Below, in pieces: positions 46,171-58,440 of a DNA stretch of 64,000 bases. A program made the position numbers and the translations under genes. Numbering within the stretch: position 1 is the stretch's first letter; each line of letters starts with the position of its first letter. Source of the stretch: Pseudeuparius sepicola (lineage: Eukaryota; Arthropoda; Insecta; Coleoptera; Anthribidae). Where the stretch lies: the NCBI GenBank assembly GCA_963920635.1, contig OY987298.1, forward strand, positions 69,399,949-69,463,948. Direction: 5' to 3'. The notes beneath the pieces are model-generated. The model was not told the origin of the DNA. It made no database searches and saw only the letters and a program-made list of their open reading frames with translations.

Positions 46171-46320
46171 TCAAAGGTTTCATTTTCGAAAAAATTGGCA
46201 TCAAGGGTGCTAAATTTGAAGTTTCAAGTTCGAATATTTTCCAAACGCTTGAAACAAACATATTAGGTACATGTATACATCATTGAAATTGTTACCATTA
46301 GCAGATTTCAAATATCTAAA

Positions 46321-46394
46321 AATATATAGGGTGTTCCATTAAAAAAACACATAAGTTTGGTTTGGCACCACTTTTCTGAACACCCTGTATAAAA
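46321..46394. mobile_element. Short CAGGGTGTTC-type MITE
   Basis: TATAGGGTGTTCCATT at left, GAACACCCTGTATA at right; 74 bp, solo ends. Confidence 0.45.
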
Positions 46395-46548
46395 CTAAAT
46401 AAACGCTGAAAAAAGCTTGCTTTGGCATCTACAACTTTTATCTAAAACTTTCTTCCTAACTTCAAAAATATAGAAAATAAGGGGGGTGTAAAAATATAGC
46501 TACGTGATCACATGGTACCGAGGGGGATATCACTGCCCAAATTTTGTA

Positions 46549-48342
46549 CAGGGTGTCCGAAACTCGACGCCCCAGGGTTATTTGAGACAGACAAAAACAG
46601 GCAGTTAAAATTTGACTTGTGGGTTTCTTGTAGGACCACTCAAGTTTACTTTTAGGCCAAAAAGATAGTTTTTGGGGATTTGGGAAATATAGGTTATGAC
46701 TTATGAAGGTATATTTTTGACAGATGCTTCGACAGATGTATAATAATTTTATTATTAGTTATAAAAATATAACTGTATGACCGAATAACACACAATGAAA
46801 AAGTTGATATGCTTTTAGTCTATGGAGAAGCTGAAAAAATGCTAGAAGGGCCGTTAGAATTTTATGAACGTCACGTTCATGATCACAAAATGTTTATTTG
46901 ATTAGACAAAAACTTAAGGGAGAACCATAATGCATTTTCTACCCGCAATGGCAAATCAATTAGAAGAATAGTTCGCAACAATTATGCAACAGTTAAAGTG
47001 TTACAATATTTTGAAGATTATCCGAGAAACTCAATTAGACAAGCTAGTAGAGAATTAAATTTGAAGAAGTCGTCTATACAACGAATTATGAAAGAAAACA
47101 AATATCATGACTTTAAATTACATTATGTAGAAGATTTGGGAGAGGCAAATAAAGAAAAAAGGCTTGATTATATTGCTGAAATCATGGTGGTGACCGAGAT
47201 TGTTGACAAGCTTATTTTCAGACATATGCTTTCGACAGACGGGTCGTTTTGTTAGTAATGGTTTACCTAACGGTAAAAATTAACATTATTGGTCCACTGA
47301 AAATCCTCATATTGTCAATCCAATTCGGAAAATGGGGCACCTAGGCATTAATGTATGGTGTGGCATAATTGGTCATCATTTAGTTGGGCCACATTTTTAC
47401 GAAGGAGTTTTAACTGGAATAACATACCTCAAATTTGCCATTACAGTTAAGGAGAACCAAATGGTTTCAACACGACGGAGCTCCAGCACACAAGGATAAC
47501 ATTGTAAAAGAATTTCTAAATGATTAGTTTGGAAACAAATGGATTGGAATAAATGGTCCCATAAAATGGCCAGGAAAGTCGCCAGATTTAACACCATTAG
47601 ATTTCAAACCTCCATCTCGGAATATTGATCATTTAATAGTAAAAATAGAAAATGCCTGTCTTCAAATAACACCAGATGTATTAAGAAAGGTCACTAAGAC
47701 AGAAGTTAGACGCCGTCTAGATTTATCTTTATTAAAAGAAGGAAGTCGCATTGAAAATTATTTATAAGTAAGAACCTACCTAGCATTTATTTTTATATTG
47801 CTGGTTTTTGTTTTTCAATAAAATTGTTAGGTTTTTAAATATTATACAAAATAAGTGTTTATAATAACAGTTTTTCTTAAAAAGGCGTTCATACAGTTAG
47901 GTATATTTTTATAACTAATAATAAAATTTTAATACTTTTTCCATAATACATCTGTCCGAGCATTCTATCAAAAATATACCTTGATAAGTCATGGCTAACT
48001 CGATTTTCATTACAAATAATACCATGGCTTATTTTTAATATTTTCACAAAATTTGTTTAATTAATTTATTTAATAATACGCATAAAACTTTTTAACGAAA
48101 CAATATATAAAAAAATACGAAAGTTTATCAGAAAAACGTGTTCTTTCCAAATATAAAGAGAAACAGGTATGGTCCTGGGAAAAGTATATATTTGATGACG
48201 TCATAACCTATATTACTAAAAACTATCTTTTCGGCCCAAAAGCAAGCTTGAGTGGTCCTACAAGAAACCCACAAGTCATATTTTTACTGGCTGTTTTGGT
48301 TTGCCTATAATAACACTGGGGTGTTGAGTTTGGGACACCCTG
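46549..48342 (+). mobile_element. CAGGGTGTCC-tipped mariner-like transposon
   Basis: 1794 bp between TA dinucleotides (46547-46548, 48343-48344). Terminal inverted repeats of about 150 bp, including GTGGGTTTCTTGTAGGACC. Encloses an almost full-length but broken transposase. Confidence 0.85.
46794..47767 (+). pseudogene. DUF4817/DDE mariner-like transposase, broken
   Basis: N-terminus VDMLLVYGEAEK (DUF4817-type); then NSIRQASRELNLKKSSIQRI (helix-turn-helix); VWCGIIGHHLVGPHFYEGVL (about 47352-47420); the DGAPAH block around 47476 and WIGINGPIKWPGKSPDLTPL (about 47540-47600), which carries the second and approaches the third catalytic position; ends SRIENYL at 47767. Several frame changes and stops (for example TAG after FLND near 47523). 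Order and spacing match insect DUF4817 transposases, so it is the reference for the shorter relics at 20613 and 50501. Confidence 0.78.
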
Positions 48343-48352
48343 TACACTAAAA

Positions 48353-48495
48353 ATTCCTACACGACAGGAATTCCTATAATTCCACGGAATTCCTGGAATT
48401 ACATTAAAATTCGAATGTAATTCTTGGAACTAAATTAAATACCAGCAAAATTCCTTCGACTTCCTAGAATTTTATTGTAATTCTTCGCGAATTTT
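48353..48495 (+). repeat. Degenerate GGAATTCC-rich array
   Basis: GGAATTCCT or GGAATT words recur every 12-20 bp. Confidence 0.6.
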
Positions 48496-48529
48496 CTCTT
48501 GAAATATTCATAAAAGTAGGTACCTACCA

Positions 48530-49330
48530 ATTCATTTTATTGGACTGTGATTGGTTGAGAAGCAAGTACCTAGTTGCCAAAGTATGTTTTTTCTTTTCAA
48601 TTCGCGCGACAACCTTTTTGATTTATAAAAACTTGTCGCAATTTCGCATAGAATTATCTTAAAGAAAACCTAGACTTTTTTAGACTATTTTACTCGTTTT
48701 AGTAGGTACATGGCTTAAAAAGCTTGTTTTTAAAAAGGTTTTTTTTATCTTTTTTTTATTTTATTCGTTTTAGTACATGGCTTAAATAAAAGCTTGTTTT
48801 TAAAAAGGTTTTTTTACCTTTTATTTTGTGCTTTTTAGTACCTACTTATTTGATTCCCATACCAGGAGGGTGGTAAGGAAATTTAGTCCGCCATCTTGGA
48901 GCATCCCTATATTGGATTTAGTATGACGTCACCGGACGTCACTTACCTTATTATTTTGTACTCTTCAAACCTTTTCATTTGATACCCCCCATTAAGGGGG
49001 TTGAAAAGAAAATGCAATCCGCCATCTTGGAGCGGCGGCCATATGGAATTTAGTGTGATGTCACTAACTTTATCGTTTTCTACTCTTCAAGTCCTTTCAT
49101 TTGATATCCATATTAATAGGGTTGACAAAAAATACATCATCCGCCATCTTGTGGCGACGGCCATTTTGAAATTATTACAATATTGAGTATTGCATATTGT
49201 ATTGTCACCAGAACTAAAGGTGTATGCAAAATTTCAGCTCAATCAGATGTCAAGAACTGGTTCTAATTCAGCTTGCAAGATTCGACCCACACATACATAC
49301 ATACATACATACTAACTGGGCAAGTTGTAA
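48530..49330 (+). repeat. Composite dispersed repeat (CCGCCATCTTG family), copy 2
   Basis: Hairpin-like GCGCGACAACC/TTGTCGC, two AAAAGCTTGTTTTTAAAAAGG direct repeats (about 48718 and 48788), three CCGCCATCTTG blocks each followed by a TCATTTGATA or ATGACGTC word, then CAGCTCAATC and (ACAT)n at 49292-49313. Confidence 0.6.
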
Positions 49331-49916
49331 AAAACATCAAAATTCCAAAAAATTAAAATATGATCTATCCGTTTCGAATTTCATATTTGCACCTAATTAT
49401 TAATTTCAAGCCACTTTTCCTTATAAGCTTTTTTTGTAACTTTAAATATTAAGATAGTTTACTCTTGAGGAAATTTTTAAAAAGTTACATTGACAGTTAA
49501 AACTCTCTCCTACACAACTTTTGTTGGGGTCATTTTTCAATCAAGGACAAGCACCAACTTTTATCAAGAATAAAATTTTGTAACAAATAAAGATAAAGAA
49601 TTAAAAAGTTGACCATGTTTCCAACTTTTTGGGACACACTGTATAAAGCAAATGACATAGGTTTATAAATGTAGGCGCGTTTACAATCTATATTTTTATT
49701 ATTAAAATAAAAATGCCACATAATTTATTGTATATCTCGTGAATGGTGTACTTATTTAGGTGTACATACATACAGGGTGATTCATATAGCATTCTACCCC
49801 TTAACTTTTTTGTTTTTAATTTTGGGAAAAAATGTAAATATGAAAATTGTATAAGATTTTCTTGCGATTTTAGTTGTGTATTCAGAAAAACAAATGAATG
49901 TCGCGTTTTGGATATA
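49331..49916. other. Unassigned stretch with a solo CAGGGTGATTC tip
   Basis: No gene. TACAGGGTGATTCATATAG at 49771 looks like a lone transposon end. Confidence 0.4.
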
Positions 49917-50500
49917 TACAGAGTGATTCACGTAAGTGGTTCGTTAGAAGTTTACGGGACAGGAATGCGAATTTTCATTGAAATTTTGGTTACGTATATA
50001 ACAGGTTGTAAACTTTCTTTCTAAAATATTTTCAACTTCCGATCTTTTCCGGTTATACCGGAAGTCGATAGCAACTTTGTTATTTCAAATAGAACACCCT
50101 ATATATTATTACACCATTTGGTTCCCTATTAAATTGCAAATCTTTTTTCTGAATATAATGTGTACCCTGTTCCCAACCCTTTTCGAGATATTCGCAAATT
50201 TTTGATTTTTTGAGTGTTACAGCCATCGACCTTAGTGATGATAACTTTGAAATTTATGAATCTGGAATACTGAAATTTTGGACTATCGTAGGTGAAAGTC
50301 AACTTTATTAAATGGTCTGTATGCCATTTCATAATATTGTACAGGGTATTCGGGAAAAAATTCCCAATATCAACATCGAAAAATTGAAAAATCTCATTTT
50401 TTTTCAAATGGAACCCAATGACTGAAATGCTTGTGAAAAGACATGGATTTTTCATTTGTGATTGTCATTTATTGTGTTCCAAACAATGAAATATTAACTG

Positions 50501-50722
50501 TTGACAAGAATGGCTCAAATTAACTATTCTAACGAAGATATTTTGAATATGTTTTACAATCATGGGGCGTGTAAAAGAATTTTAGAAAGAACAATTATTA
50601 GAGTTTTTAATGGAAGACATTTACATTTACCACCTTTGACGAAAAGAAAATTCAGAAAGTTCGAACGAAATTTCATAGTCCATGGCAAGGTCCAAACAAA
50701 GAGAGCAAATGTAAATACGTAA
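50501..50722 (+). pseudogene. DUF4817-type transposase N-terminal relic
   Basis: AQINYSNEDILNMFYNHGAC aligns by eye with the YSxEEMVDMxFVYGAC start of these domains, followed by R...LTKRKFRKFERNFIVHG where the family has a PxxxTFxRLxxRLREHG block. No catalytic domain: the element is interrupted at 50764 by another transposon and the rest is gone. Confidence 0.5.
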
Positions 50723-50765
50723 CAGGTAAATAGCATAATATGAATAAAGTGTTTTACTATACCTA

Positions 50766-52001
50766 CAGGGTGTCTACTTTTAAGTGTATACAAATCGATA
50801 AAAAATGTATTTTGTGAGATATTTTCAAAAACCTTTTTTTGTTCGAAAGGTCTTCAAAAAACGCTTCTTTTGACGTTTTTACTTTTGTCAAAATGCAAAT
50901 CCAGGGACGGCTACGATTTTTTTTATACCCCGATTTTCACAAAAACCATTTAGCGATTTTTTTATTTAAAATCTGACACAACAGCGTTAATCAGGACACC
51001 CCAAACCCCCATATACTAAATTTGAACAAAAAATGTAGAGGGTGTTCGGTTCTACACCGTGTTAAAGTTGAGCAAAATAGGGACTTCAAAGGCACCTGGC
51101 GAGCCAAGCGTGCCATGGAATTATTTCAAAACAGTGGAAGAATTAACAGGACCACCCAAAGTGTTGACGGAAGAAATTGCAAGAAGAAATATACAGGATG
51201 TTTTTCTCTACAGCGTCTCAAATTTCCGATTTTTTTCGAATTTTATGCTGGTCAAGTTGGCCAAAAATTAAGATTAACAGAACTGTCAAATTTATTGTAT
51301 TGACTTGTTTTTTAATTTCCATGGCAGATCTGATTTTTGCGAATATTTTTATTAAGAATTTAAACTATCTGGACGGATTTTTTAAAATTATTACCTAACA
51401 AAAACTAGAATATTGTTCGTAAACACAAGGAAAATGACTGAATGACTCTTTATATATTTTTTAATTTAATTTATTTTACATTTAGTAACATTGTTTCAAT
51501 AATCCAAGTCAAACTTGACCAGCATAAAATTCGAAAAAAATCGGAAATTTGAGACGCTGTAGAGAAAAACATCCTGTATATTTATTCTTGCAATTTCTTC
51601 CGTCAACACTTTGGGTGGTCCTGTTAATTCTTCCACTGTTTTGAAATAATTCCATGGCACGCTTGGCTCGCCAGGTGCCTTTGAAGTCCCTATTTTGCTC
51701 AACTTTAACACGGTGTAGAACCGAACACCCTCTACATTTTTTGTTCAAATTTAGTATATGGGGGTTTTGGGGTGTCCAGATTAACGCTGTTGTGTCAGAT
51801 TTTAAATAAATCGCTAAATGGTTTTTGTGAAAATCGGGGTATAAAAAAAATCGTAGCCGTCCCTGGATTTGCATTTTGACAAAAGTAAAAACGTCAAAAG
51901 AAGCGTTTTTTGAAGACCTTTCGAACAAAAAAAGGTTTTTGAAAATATCTCACAAAATACATTCTTTATCGATTTGTATACACTTAAAAGTAGACACCCT
52001 G
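50766..52001 (+). mobile_element. CAGGGTGTCTAC-tipped foldback element, nested
   Basis: 1236 bp between TA dinucleotides (50764-50765, 52002-52003). Arms of about 490 bp (50766-51259 and 51512-52001) with few differences, spacer about 250 bp. The arms read in part SKAPGEPSVPWNYFKTVEEL, which could be a captured MADF/SANT-like domain fragment, but it lies within a palindrome and is not called a gene. Confidence 0.83.
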
Positions 52002-52847
52002 TATGTAGTTTCTTGCTTTTTCTTCTAGTACCTATTATTATGTAATTGTTAGTATTATTTAATTTTGTATTGTTGCTTCTCATGGAAAAAATATTATTAA
52101 ATAGCCCTTAACCTTGTCATATAATTGCGTTATTTCATTTTCCATGGCCCCCTATAATGTGACGCTCCTTGAGAAATGGCATCTTTGTTGATACAGAGCA
52201 GAAAAAATACGTATTTTGCGTAATAACGAAGCAACCGCTTTATTTAGACATATAGTGTGTTATATCTTTTTGAACTATCTTTTCACAAGCATTTCAATGG
52301 TGCAATAAAAAACATGGGTTCCATTTGAAAAAAATGAGATTTTTCAATTTTTCGATGTTGATATTGGGAATTTTTTCCCGAACACCCTGTACAATATTTT
52401 GAAATGGCATACAGACCATTTAATAAAGTTGACTTTCGCCTACGACGGTCCAAAATTTCAGTTTTCCAAATTCATAAATTTCAAAGTTATCATCACTATG
52501 GTCGATGGCTGCAACCTCAGAGAAATAATCCTTGGTTATTTCTCTGAGGCTGCAACACTCAAAAAAATAAAAAATTTGCGAATATCTCGAAAAGGGTTAG
52601 GAATAGGGTACACATTATATTCAGAAAAAAAAAATGGAATTTAATAGGGAACCAAATGGTGTAATAATATATAGGGTGTTCTTCAAAGTTGCTATCGACT
52701 TCCGGTATAACCGGAAGTGATCGGAAGTTGAAAATATTTTAGAAGGAAAGTTTACAACCTGTTATACAAGTAACCAAAATTTCAAATAAAAATTCGCACT
52801 CCTTCCCCGTAAACTTCTAATGAACCACTTACGTGAATCACCCTGTA

Positions 52848-53839
52848 TACCAAACTTATGTTCTTTTAGATGGAACTCTAAATACTCTATGGAGAGAAAT
52901 AATCTTCATACCTAATAACTTTTGTTCGATTACTAAAAATCATAATCAGCGATAAATATGAGGTAGAATGCAGCGATAAAAAATAAATAAATAAAGTTGG
53001 GCTTTGTGTGGGAGTTGAATCCGGGACCTACGAAACTTATTAAAATTGACACATATTTTGCGTTGCTACATACATTTTATTAATGCTCCTTTCTGCGTAA
53101 GGGTGGCTAGCAACCATTTCCGCACCTACACTCTATTCAATCAAAATGCAAGTTGGGCGTAAACATTTACACGATGGAAACACGTGAACAATTCTGAGGA
53201 CTAATACGGGGCAGGGCCGCATTAAGGACGATCTCTGTGAATTTTATAATATAAAATATTAAAATAATATGCCCCAGTATTAAGAACTTTAAAAACAAAC
53301 TTTTATGACACACCTAGTCATTCACTTACCTGCAAATTTCTACTATTAACACAAATCGTAGGTCCAACAATTAATAAACAGCGAAAGAATTATATCGGAA
53401 AAAATTAAAAGTCCACTTGCAACTCAATACACCTCTGCAATAAATAACGACGCGCTGAACTCGCCTGCCGGCCAATAGCAAGCCGATCACGTGCTAGCCA
53501 TGCAATAACTTTTGTTTATCTTTCACTTGCGTTTAGTTTGAATAGAGTTTAGCAACCAAAATAACAGAGCACCTCGAACATTTTTTTTTTTCATTCTGAA
53601 CTAGTATTCCGAGGAAATTCCTTTTTCTGCAAACAAAAGTAATGTGTACTTTACATTTCTGTAAAACGGAATTATTCCTTTTGTATTTTCATTACATTTT
53701 TCTCAAATGTAACGGGTAATGTAATAATTACTTTAAAAAGTAATTTGGCCCAGCTCTGCCCGCATACGTAATTTGTTTGTTTATACGTTACCTTTTCTAA
53801 AAAAAAAACACCTTTCATTAGGAATACAGATGAGGCTAG
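52848..53839. other. Unassigned stretch
   Basis: No gene found. AT-rich up to about 53400; contains AAATAAATAAATAAAG at about 52981 next to GGGAGTTGAATCCGGGACC, which resembles a repeat 3' end rather than a tRNA. Confidence 0.35.
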
Positions 53840-54200
53840 GTCGAGCTTAGTCGCGATCATATTAGACTATTGGAAGTTCAACCGCACGATAGTGACATTC
53901 AAAAGCGGGGCAGGCAAGTGAACGTCTCGCCCGGTACACGCCAGTGCTCCCCTGCATTATATGCACCCCTGTTTCGGGGATGCCGGGCCGTCGTATTGAT
54001 TGGGGCGGCCCTGGCGCGACGCCCGAACCGTGAGGGTGGTCAGTCACCGGAACTCCCGGAGCGTGCAACGCCTTCCCCCCCCCCCCTCCCCCTATCTGCA
54101 TTGTGGCTCTTTCAGAGGCGCTACCCGCATCCTCGGGCCGCACTTTTCAGACAGCTCTGGTTCCTTCTGCTAGGTTTCATTTACTTAGAAAATTAGGATT
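53840..54200. other. GC-rich island, unassigned
   Basis: Sharp rise in GC, C11 run at about 54076-54086, open frames on both strands typical of GC-rich DNA. No domain recognised; could be a repeat fragment. Confidence 0.4.
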
Positions 54201-55189
54201 TTTGTACCATGCAAATAACGGTATGACAGCTAGCGAACAAAAGTGAAACTCTTCTGCGCACCTACGTCACTGAGACAAAAGCGCGGCCAATTTATAAAAA
54301 TAGTCTTAAAAAATAGTCGCACTGACATTTACCAGTTATCAATTTTACGTCAAGTTTAATTCAACTTTTTTCAATTTTGATGTTACGAAAATGAAATGCC
54401 GACTTCTGTGGTCTAATTAAACCCCAAAAAAATGCAATTTGAAGGCGAAGAGAAGTAACGTGTAAAGTAAAACCTGTAAACAGCCAGATTTAACAAAGAG
54501 ATGGATTGGGACCTTTGTGGCCGAAAATTTATGATATTAAACACGGGTAAGTACTTAAACTCTGTTCAACGAATATTCTGAAGCCAACTTTAAAGACAGG
54601 CCATGCCGCTAAAGCATAATCGCGTAGTCAAGTGACCAACTTAGTCCTATATATAATAAAAGGCATTTTTGAGATAAGTAGAAAAAACAAATTTCGTAAC
54701 AATTTGGCGAGTTTTCTTTCTTCTATTACATTATTGTTTTTTTTTTGCATCCAGGCTTTCTCTAATTGTTTTTTCAACATTTTCAACCTGCCTCAGCTGT
54801 TTTGGGCTGAGAGTTAAACGGCACTGCACTCAAATATTTTGGCACATTCTCAAAAATTGTTGGGACAGCACCTTCCTTTAGCTTAGGTGATATTCTCTAT
54901 AGGTATTTTTCTCCCACAACACATTTGTCTACTTTAATTGTTTCTTTAAAATGTGTTAGCCACACATACTTAAGGGTTTCTTAGAAATTAAATCTCAGTT
55001 GGAATTTGACGAATCCATTTTTGGCCCAAATTTTCATCCCGAGGCAAAGCAAATGTTATGGTGACATTTTCATCCTGGCTTTTGTAATATGTATAAATAT
55101 AATAGGTATAAACAGACCCAATATTTGGTATTTAGGTTATTTTTACGAATTAAAAATGAAAACTCACCTCAGTATACTGTAAATATTGA
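54201..55189. other. AT-rich stretch, no gene
   Basis: Nothing recognised. Confidence 0.35.
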
Positions 55190-55560
55190 CGAGGTCCCAG
55201 TTGATCGGCAGCCGAAAGGCCTAATAGGAACCGTATCAGGACGTGGGTCGACAACGAAAATCCTCGAGTACGTTACAACACTGATTTATTTCGCACAAGG
55301 TGAATGGTGAATACAAAATTCACAAACCCGAACGTGGTCAACGGGAACGGCTTCCAGCCACCTGGACCGTCTGAACTCGCGGATCTCCCGTAAGCAGTTT
55401 ACCCAGGTCCGGGGGGAGAATTCCCCTTACAGCGCTCACGCGTCGGTGCAAGCGGCACCAATACTCCTGGACGACACGACTCCCACCCAGAGGCCATAAT
55501 AACACCTGGGCGGTTCCCCTCCGCCAGGACACACGCGCACTAGATACAAACTTGTTTCTA
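55190..55560. other. GC-rich block, possibly part of a retroelement LTR
   Basis: Sharp-edged GC-rich block with GGGGGGAGAATTCCCC and GGCGGTTCCCCTCCGCC. Composition suggests inserted DNA, but no partner repeat is in the window. Confidence 0.3.
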
Positions 55561-56642
55561 AAATATAAACTAAGACGTTTAAAAACACTTTTAACATTTA
55601 AAACATCTCAAAACCCAAGCTGCCGCTTTCAGTTATGTGACAAATGACATGTAACGTCGGACTAAGATGGTCACGTGATTTTTGTGCGCCATGGCCTGTC
55701 TATCGTCGGCCTCGCGAATGCCCATACCTACGTCACAGCTTCCGTCCTTGTCTGACCTGTGAATATACGACCCTTTAGACAAGGAAAGAGAGAGGATGCC
55801 TAACAGCACTCGCGGCCGTGTTACCGACTGCCACATCGCACGACAGGCCAGTTGCGTAGCATGAAACGCGTTCTTAGCCAATATCACAAAAAAGTTAAAC
55901 ATGAAAAGGTAGTTAATTTTGACTTACATGTAATTTGAAATATTGGTATTTATTTGCAGATAATTTCCCTAATGTAAAGCTAGTGTCAAGTGCTGAAATA
56001 TATTTATTTGCGACGAAACCAGCCCATATTTTATGAAACTATCATAATCAATTAAGAAATTTTCGCAACTTGAACTTCCGCCATTTTCCAGGAGTTTTGA
56101 AAATTATATATTGCATTCTATTAGGTAGGCAGGCATACCTTTGTTGTAGGTAATAAAATCATATTTATTTACATATTATTATGTTTATGTACCTACAAGT
56201 AAATAAAAATGTATGGTGAAAAATGTTGAGGTATTATTAAAAACCTATAGATTGATGAGACCACCTATATACGTATTATAAAAAGTAGATAATTTATTTT
56301 TCAACTATCCTTGGATAATTTTATACAGCTTTTTAGCTACTTTTTTATGTAAGAAACAACATTAATTAAAACCGATCCTTAGATCCATACATTCACTCTC
56401 AATTATTGTTTCCGAGATAGTGAAAAACTTAAATGTATTTAAATGCTGTAGGTTTAAACTAAACATATCCATTCAGATGCCGTGTGCCATTTTCAATTTA
56501 ATAATTTGGTGTACCTATATGCGGCTGCCTAGGTCACTATAAACGAGTAAAATTTCCACTTAAAAATAAAAGGTAGCCATGCTTTTGTCGCACGAGCGTC
56601 ACAGCCGACATGACAGGACCTGCCCGTGGACATGCTGTTATG
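55561..56642. other. Unassigned stretch
   Basis: No gene. A diverged arm of the 42995 hairpin lies at 55727-55775. Confidence 0.35.
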
Positions 56643-57390
56643 TGTGAACCGTGGATTTTTTGTTATCACCAATCCGAGGCCCAAATAGTATGGCACTTTC
56701 TGATGAACAAAAAGGAGAAGTCTTTGCGGATCACTTTCAGGAACAGTTTTCCGAAAATAAAATTGTAAACATGAATCAGAATTGGAAAAATATAGTTCAC
56801 ATAAATAGCCAAAATGGTTTAAGTCAAATTATAATACAGTAACAAGACATTGTGACATAGCGGAATTAAAATCTATTATTAAAAGTCTTCATATCAGAAA
56901 AGCTCCTGGTGAAGATTTAATAACTAACAATGTCTAAAACTAATGTCACGGACAACTGGAAAAAACTATAGTAATATTAATACCTAAAAAATCTGGATCA
57001 GACTTTCCTCAATATTATCGACCAATAAGACTTCTACCAGCTGTCACTAAAGTGGCAGAAAAAGTAATACTTAGACGCCTGCAAGATGAAATTGACATGA
57101 ATAATATAATAGTTTGGTTTCAGAAGAATGCATTCATTCTACAGAAATGCAAGTAGTTAGGTAAATCAATTATTGAAAAAATGTGCGATGGTTTTCAAAC
57201 TGGTTTTTCTACTAAGTTGGGAATCAGGAACCTTTGGCACTTAGGACATACTTCCTTCGCTATAACAAAGTTAATATCATTATTTCTCCACAATAGAACA
57301 TTTCCAGTTAAAATAGAACAATCTGTATCAAGTTCTAGGGAAATAAATGCAGGTATTCTTCAGGGTTTGGTACTTGGGCCAGTTGGCCGT
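56643..57390 (+). pseudogene. Jockey-like reverse transcriptase relic
   Basis: GPNSMALSDEQKGEVFADHF, then RKAPGEDLI, DFPQYYRPIRLLPAVTKVAE and AGILQGLVLGPV in changing frames with stops. Order fits the front half of a jockey-clade reverse transcriptase. The catalytic FADD region is absent: the relic ends at about 57390. Confidence 0.75.
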
Positions 57391-57988
57391 TAACAATTAT
57401 ATATTTTTTAATTTTTATTGTTGAAAATATTACAGTGAGATATTAACATGATCAGGATAAAGTGCTTTACTATTTTAAACACACTAAATAGCACCTCAGC
57501 CTTAGGAAGTGAAATAACACGTTTTATTATCGTCGTTTATAAAAAGCTTTCACGACCGTCGTTAATATGAAACTAGGCTTATGGGATAGGTATTCTGTTG
57601 GAGTCTAGTCGAGTGTTAAGTACTAAACATTTCACTGATCATCGCAGCCAGCATCTTCAGTAGTCTCTTATAATGTGCTTGATCGCAGATGATGATCATA
57701 AGTATAAATTTTTACTTATTTCGCACCGTCAAGTTGTTGCAGATAAAATAAAAAGTTCATTTTATTTCAAAAAGCTACATAACATAATCTCTAGTTTACC
57801 ACTTCCCCTAAGCTGTACATACTTCTTCTTTTGTTTATTTGCGTTTGATCGATCTTTTGTGTCTGTTAACTTGAATGTGAGTACTTTCTCAAGGATTACG
57901 ATATCCCATATTTTAATTTTTAGAGCTCTAATCCACATTTAACACCTCTCTTTTGAAAGAAAGTGTTTTGAAGAGCTGCAGGGATCTA
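57391..57988. other. Unassigned stretch
   Basis: No gene recognised. Confidence 0.35.
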
Positions 57989-58320
57989 AATAAATTAAAA
58001 GTAAAAAAATATTTTTAAAAAAAGCTTTTATTTAAATGCGCTAAAAAGAATAAAATAATCTTTTCTTTTAAAACTTTTACTATCAACTTATAACGTCATT
58101 CCACAATTTATATGATATAAAAGCTTGTCGCGAGATTTAAGTAGTGGTATTTACTTAGTTTGAAAACTTAAATCTCGCGACAAGCTTTTATATCATATAA
58201 ATTGTGGAATGACGTTATAAGTTGATAGTAAAAGTTTTAAAAGAAAAGATTATTTTATTCTTTTTAGCGCATTTAAATAAAAGCTTTTTTTTTTTAATAT
58301 TTTTTTACTTTTAATTTATT
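57989..58320. repeat. Near-perfect palindrome, ~152-bp arms, 27-bp spacer
   Basis: Arms 57989-58140 and 58168-58320 around a spacer at 58141-58167. The arms carry CTCGCGACAAGCTTTTATAT. Differences only in T/A runs near the outer end. Belongs to the composite dispersed repeat family. Confidence 0.92.
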
Positions 58321-58440
58321 TTGTAATTTTTAGTTTGGCCAGGTGTCTGAGTCTATTCATCTCAGTTAACGCATCATTGTTGCAAGGTCGTTTGCCGGTT
58401 AGTTTAGAACAGTCTAGCTCTTCAATGAGGAGACCTTCTA

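Larger units (their letters stand above)
49919..52845 (+). mobile_element. CAGAGTGATTCACG-tipped mariner-like element with long arms
   Basis: TA at 49917-49918 and 52846-52847. Arms 49919-50440 and about 52280-52845 are imperfect inverted copies, each with the CCGGTATAACCGG-type palindrome. The right arm has an internal hairpin insertion around 52517-52550 (TCAGAGAAATAATCC inverted). The interior holds a transposase N-terminal relic and the inserted element 50766-52001. Confidence 0.78.

Noticed and set aside
51022..51928. Mirror ORFs in the arms of the 50766-52001 element
   Set aside because: Same sequence in both arms with frames on both strands; at most a relic of a captured domain.
52980..53030. 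Possible tRNA from GAGTTGAATCC
   Set aside because: No acceptor stem, no A box and no cloverleaf can be drawn.
53862..54196. ORFs on both strands of the GC-rich island
   Set aside because: Opposing open frames are expected in GC-rich DNA; no domain or splice evidence.
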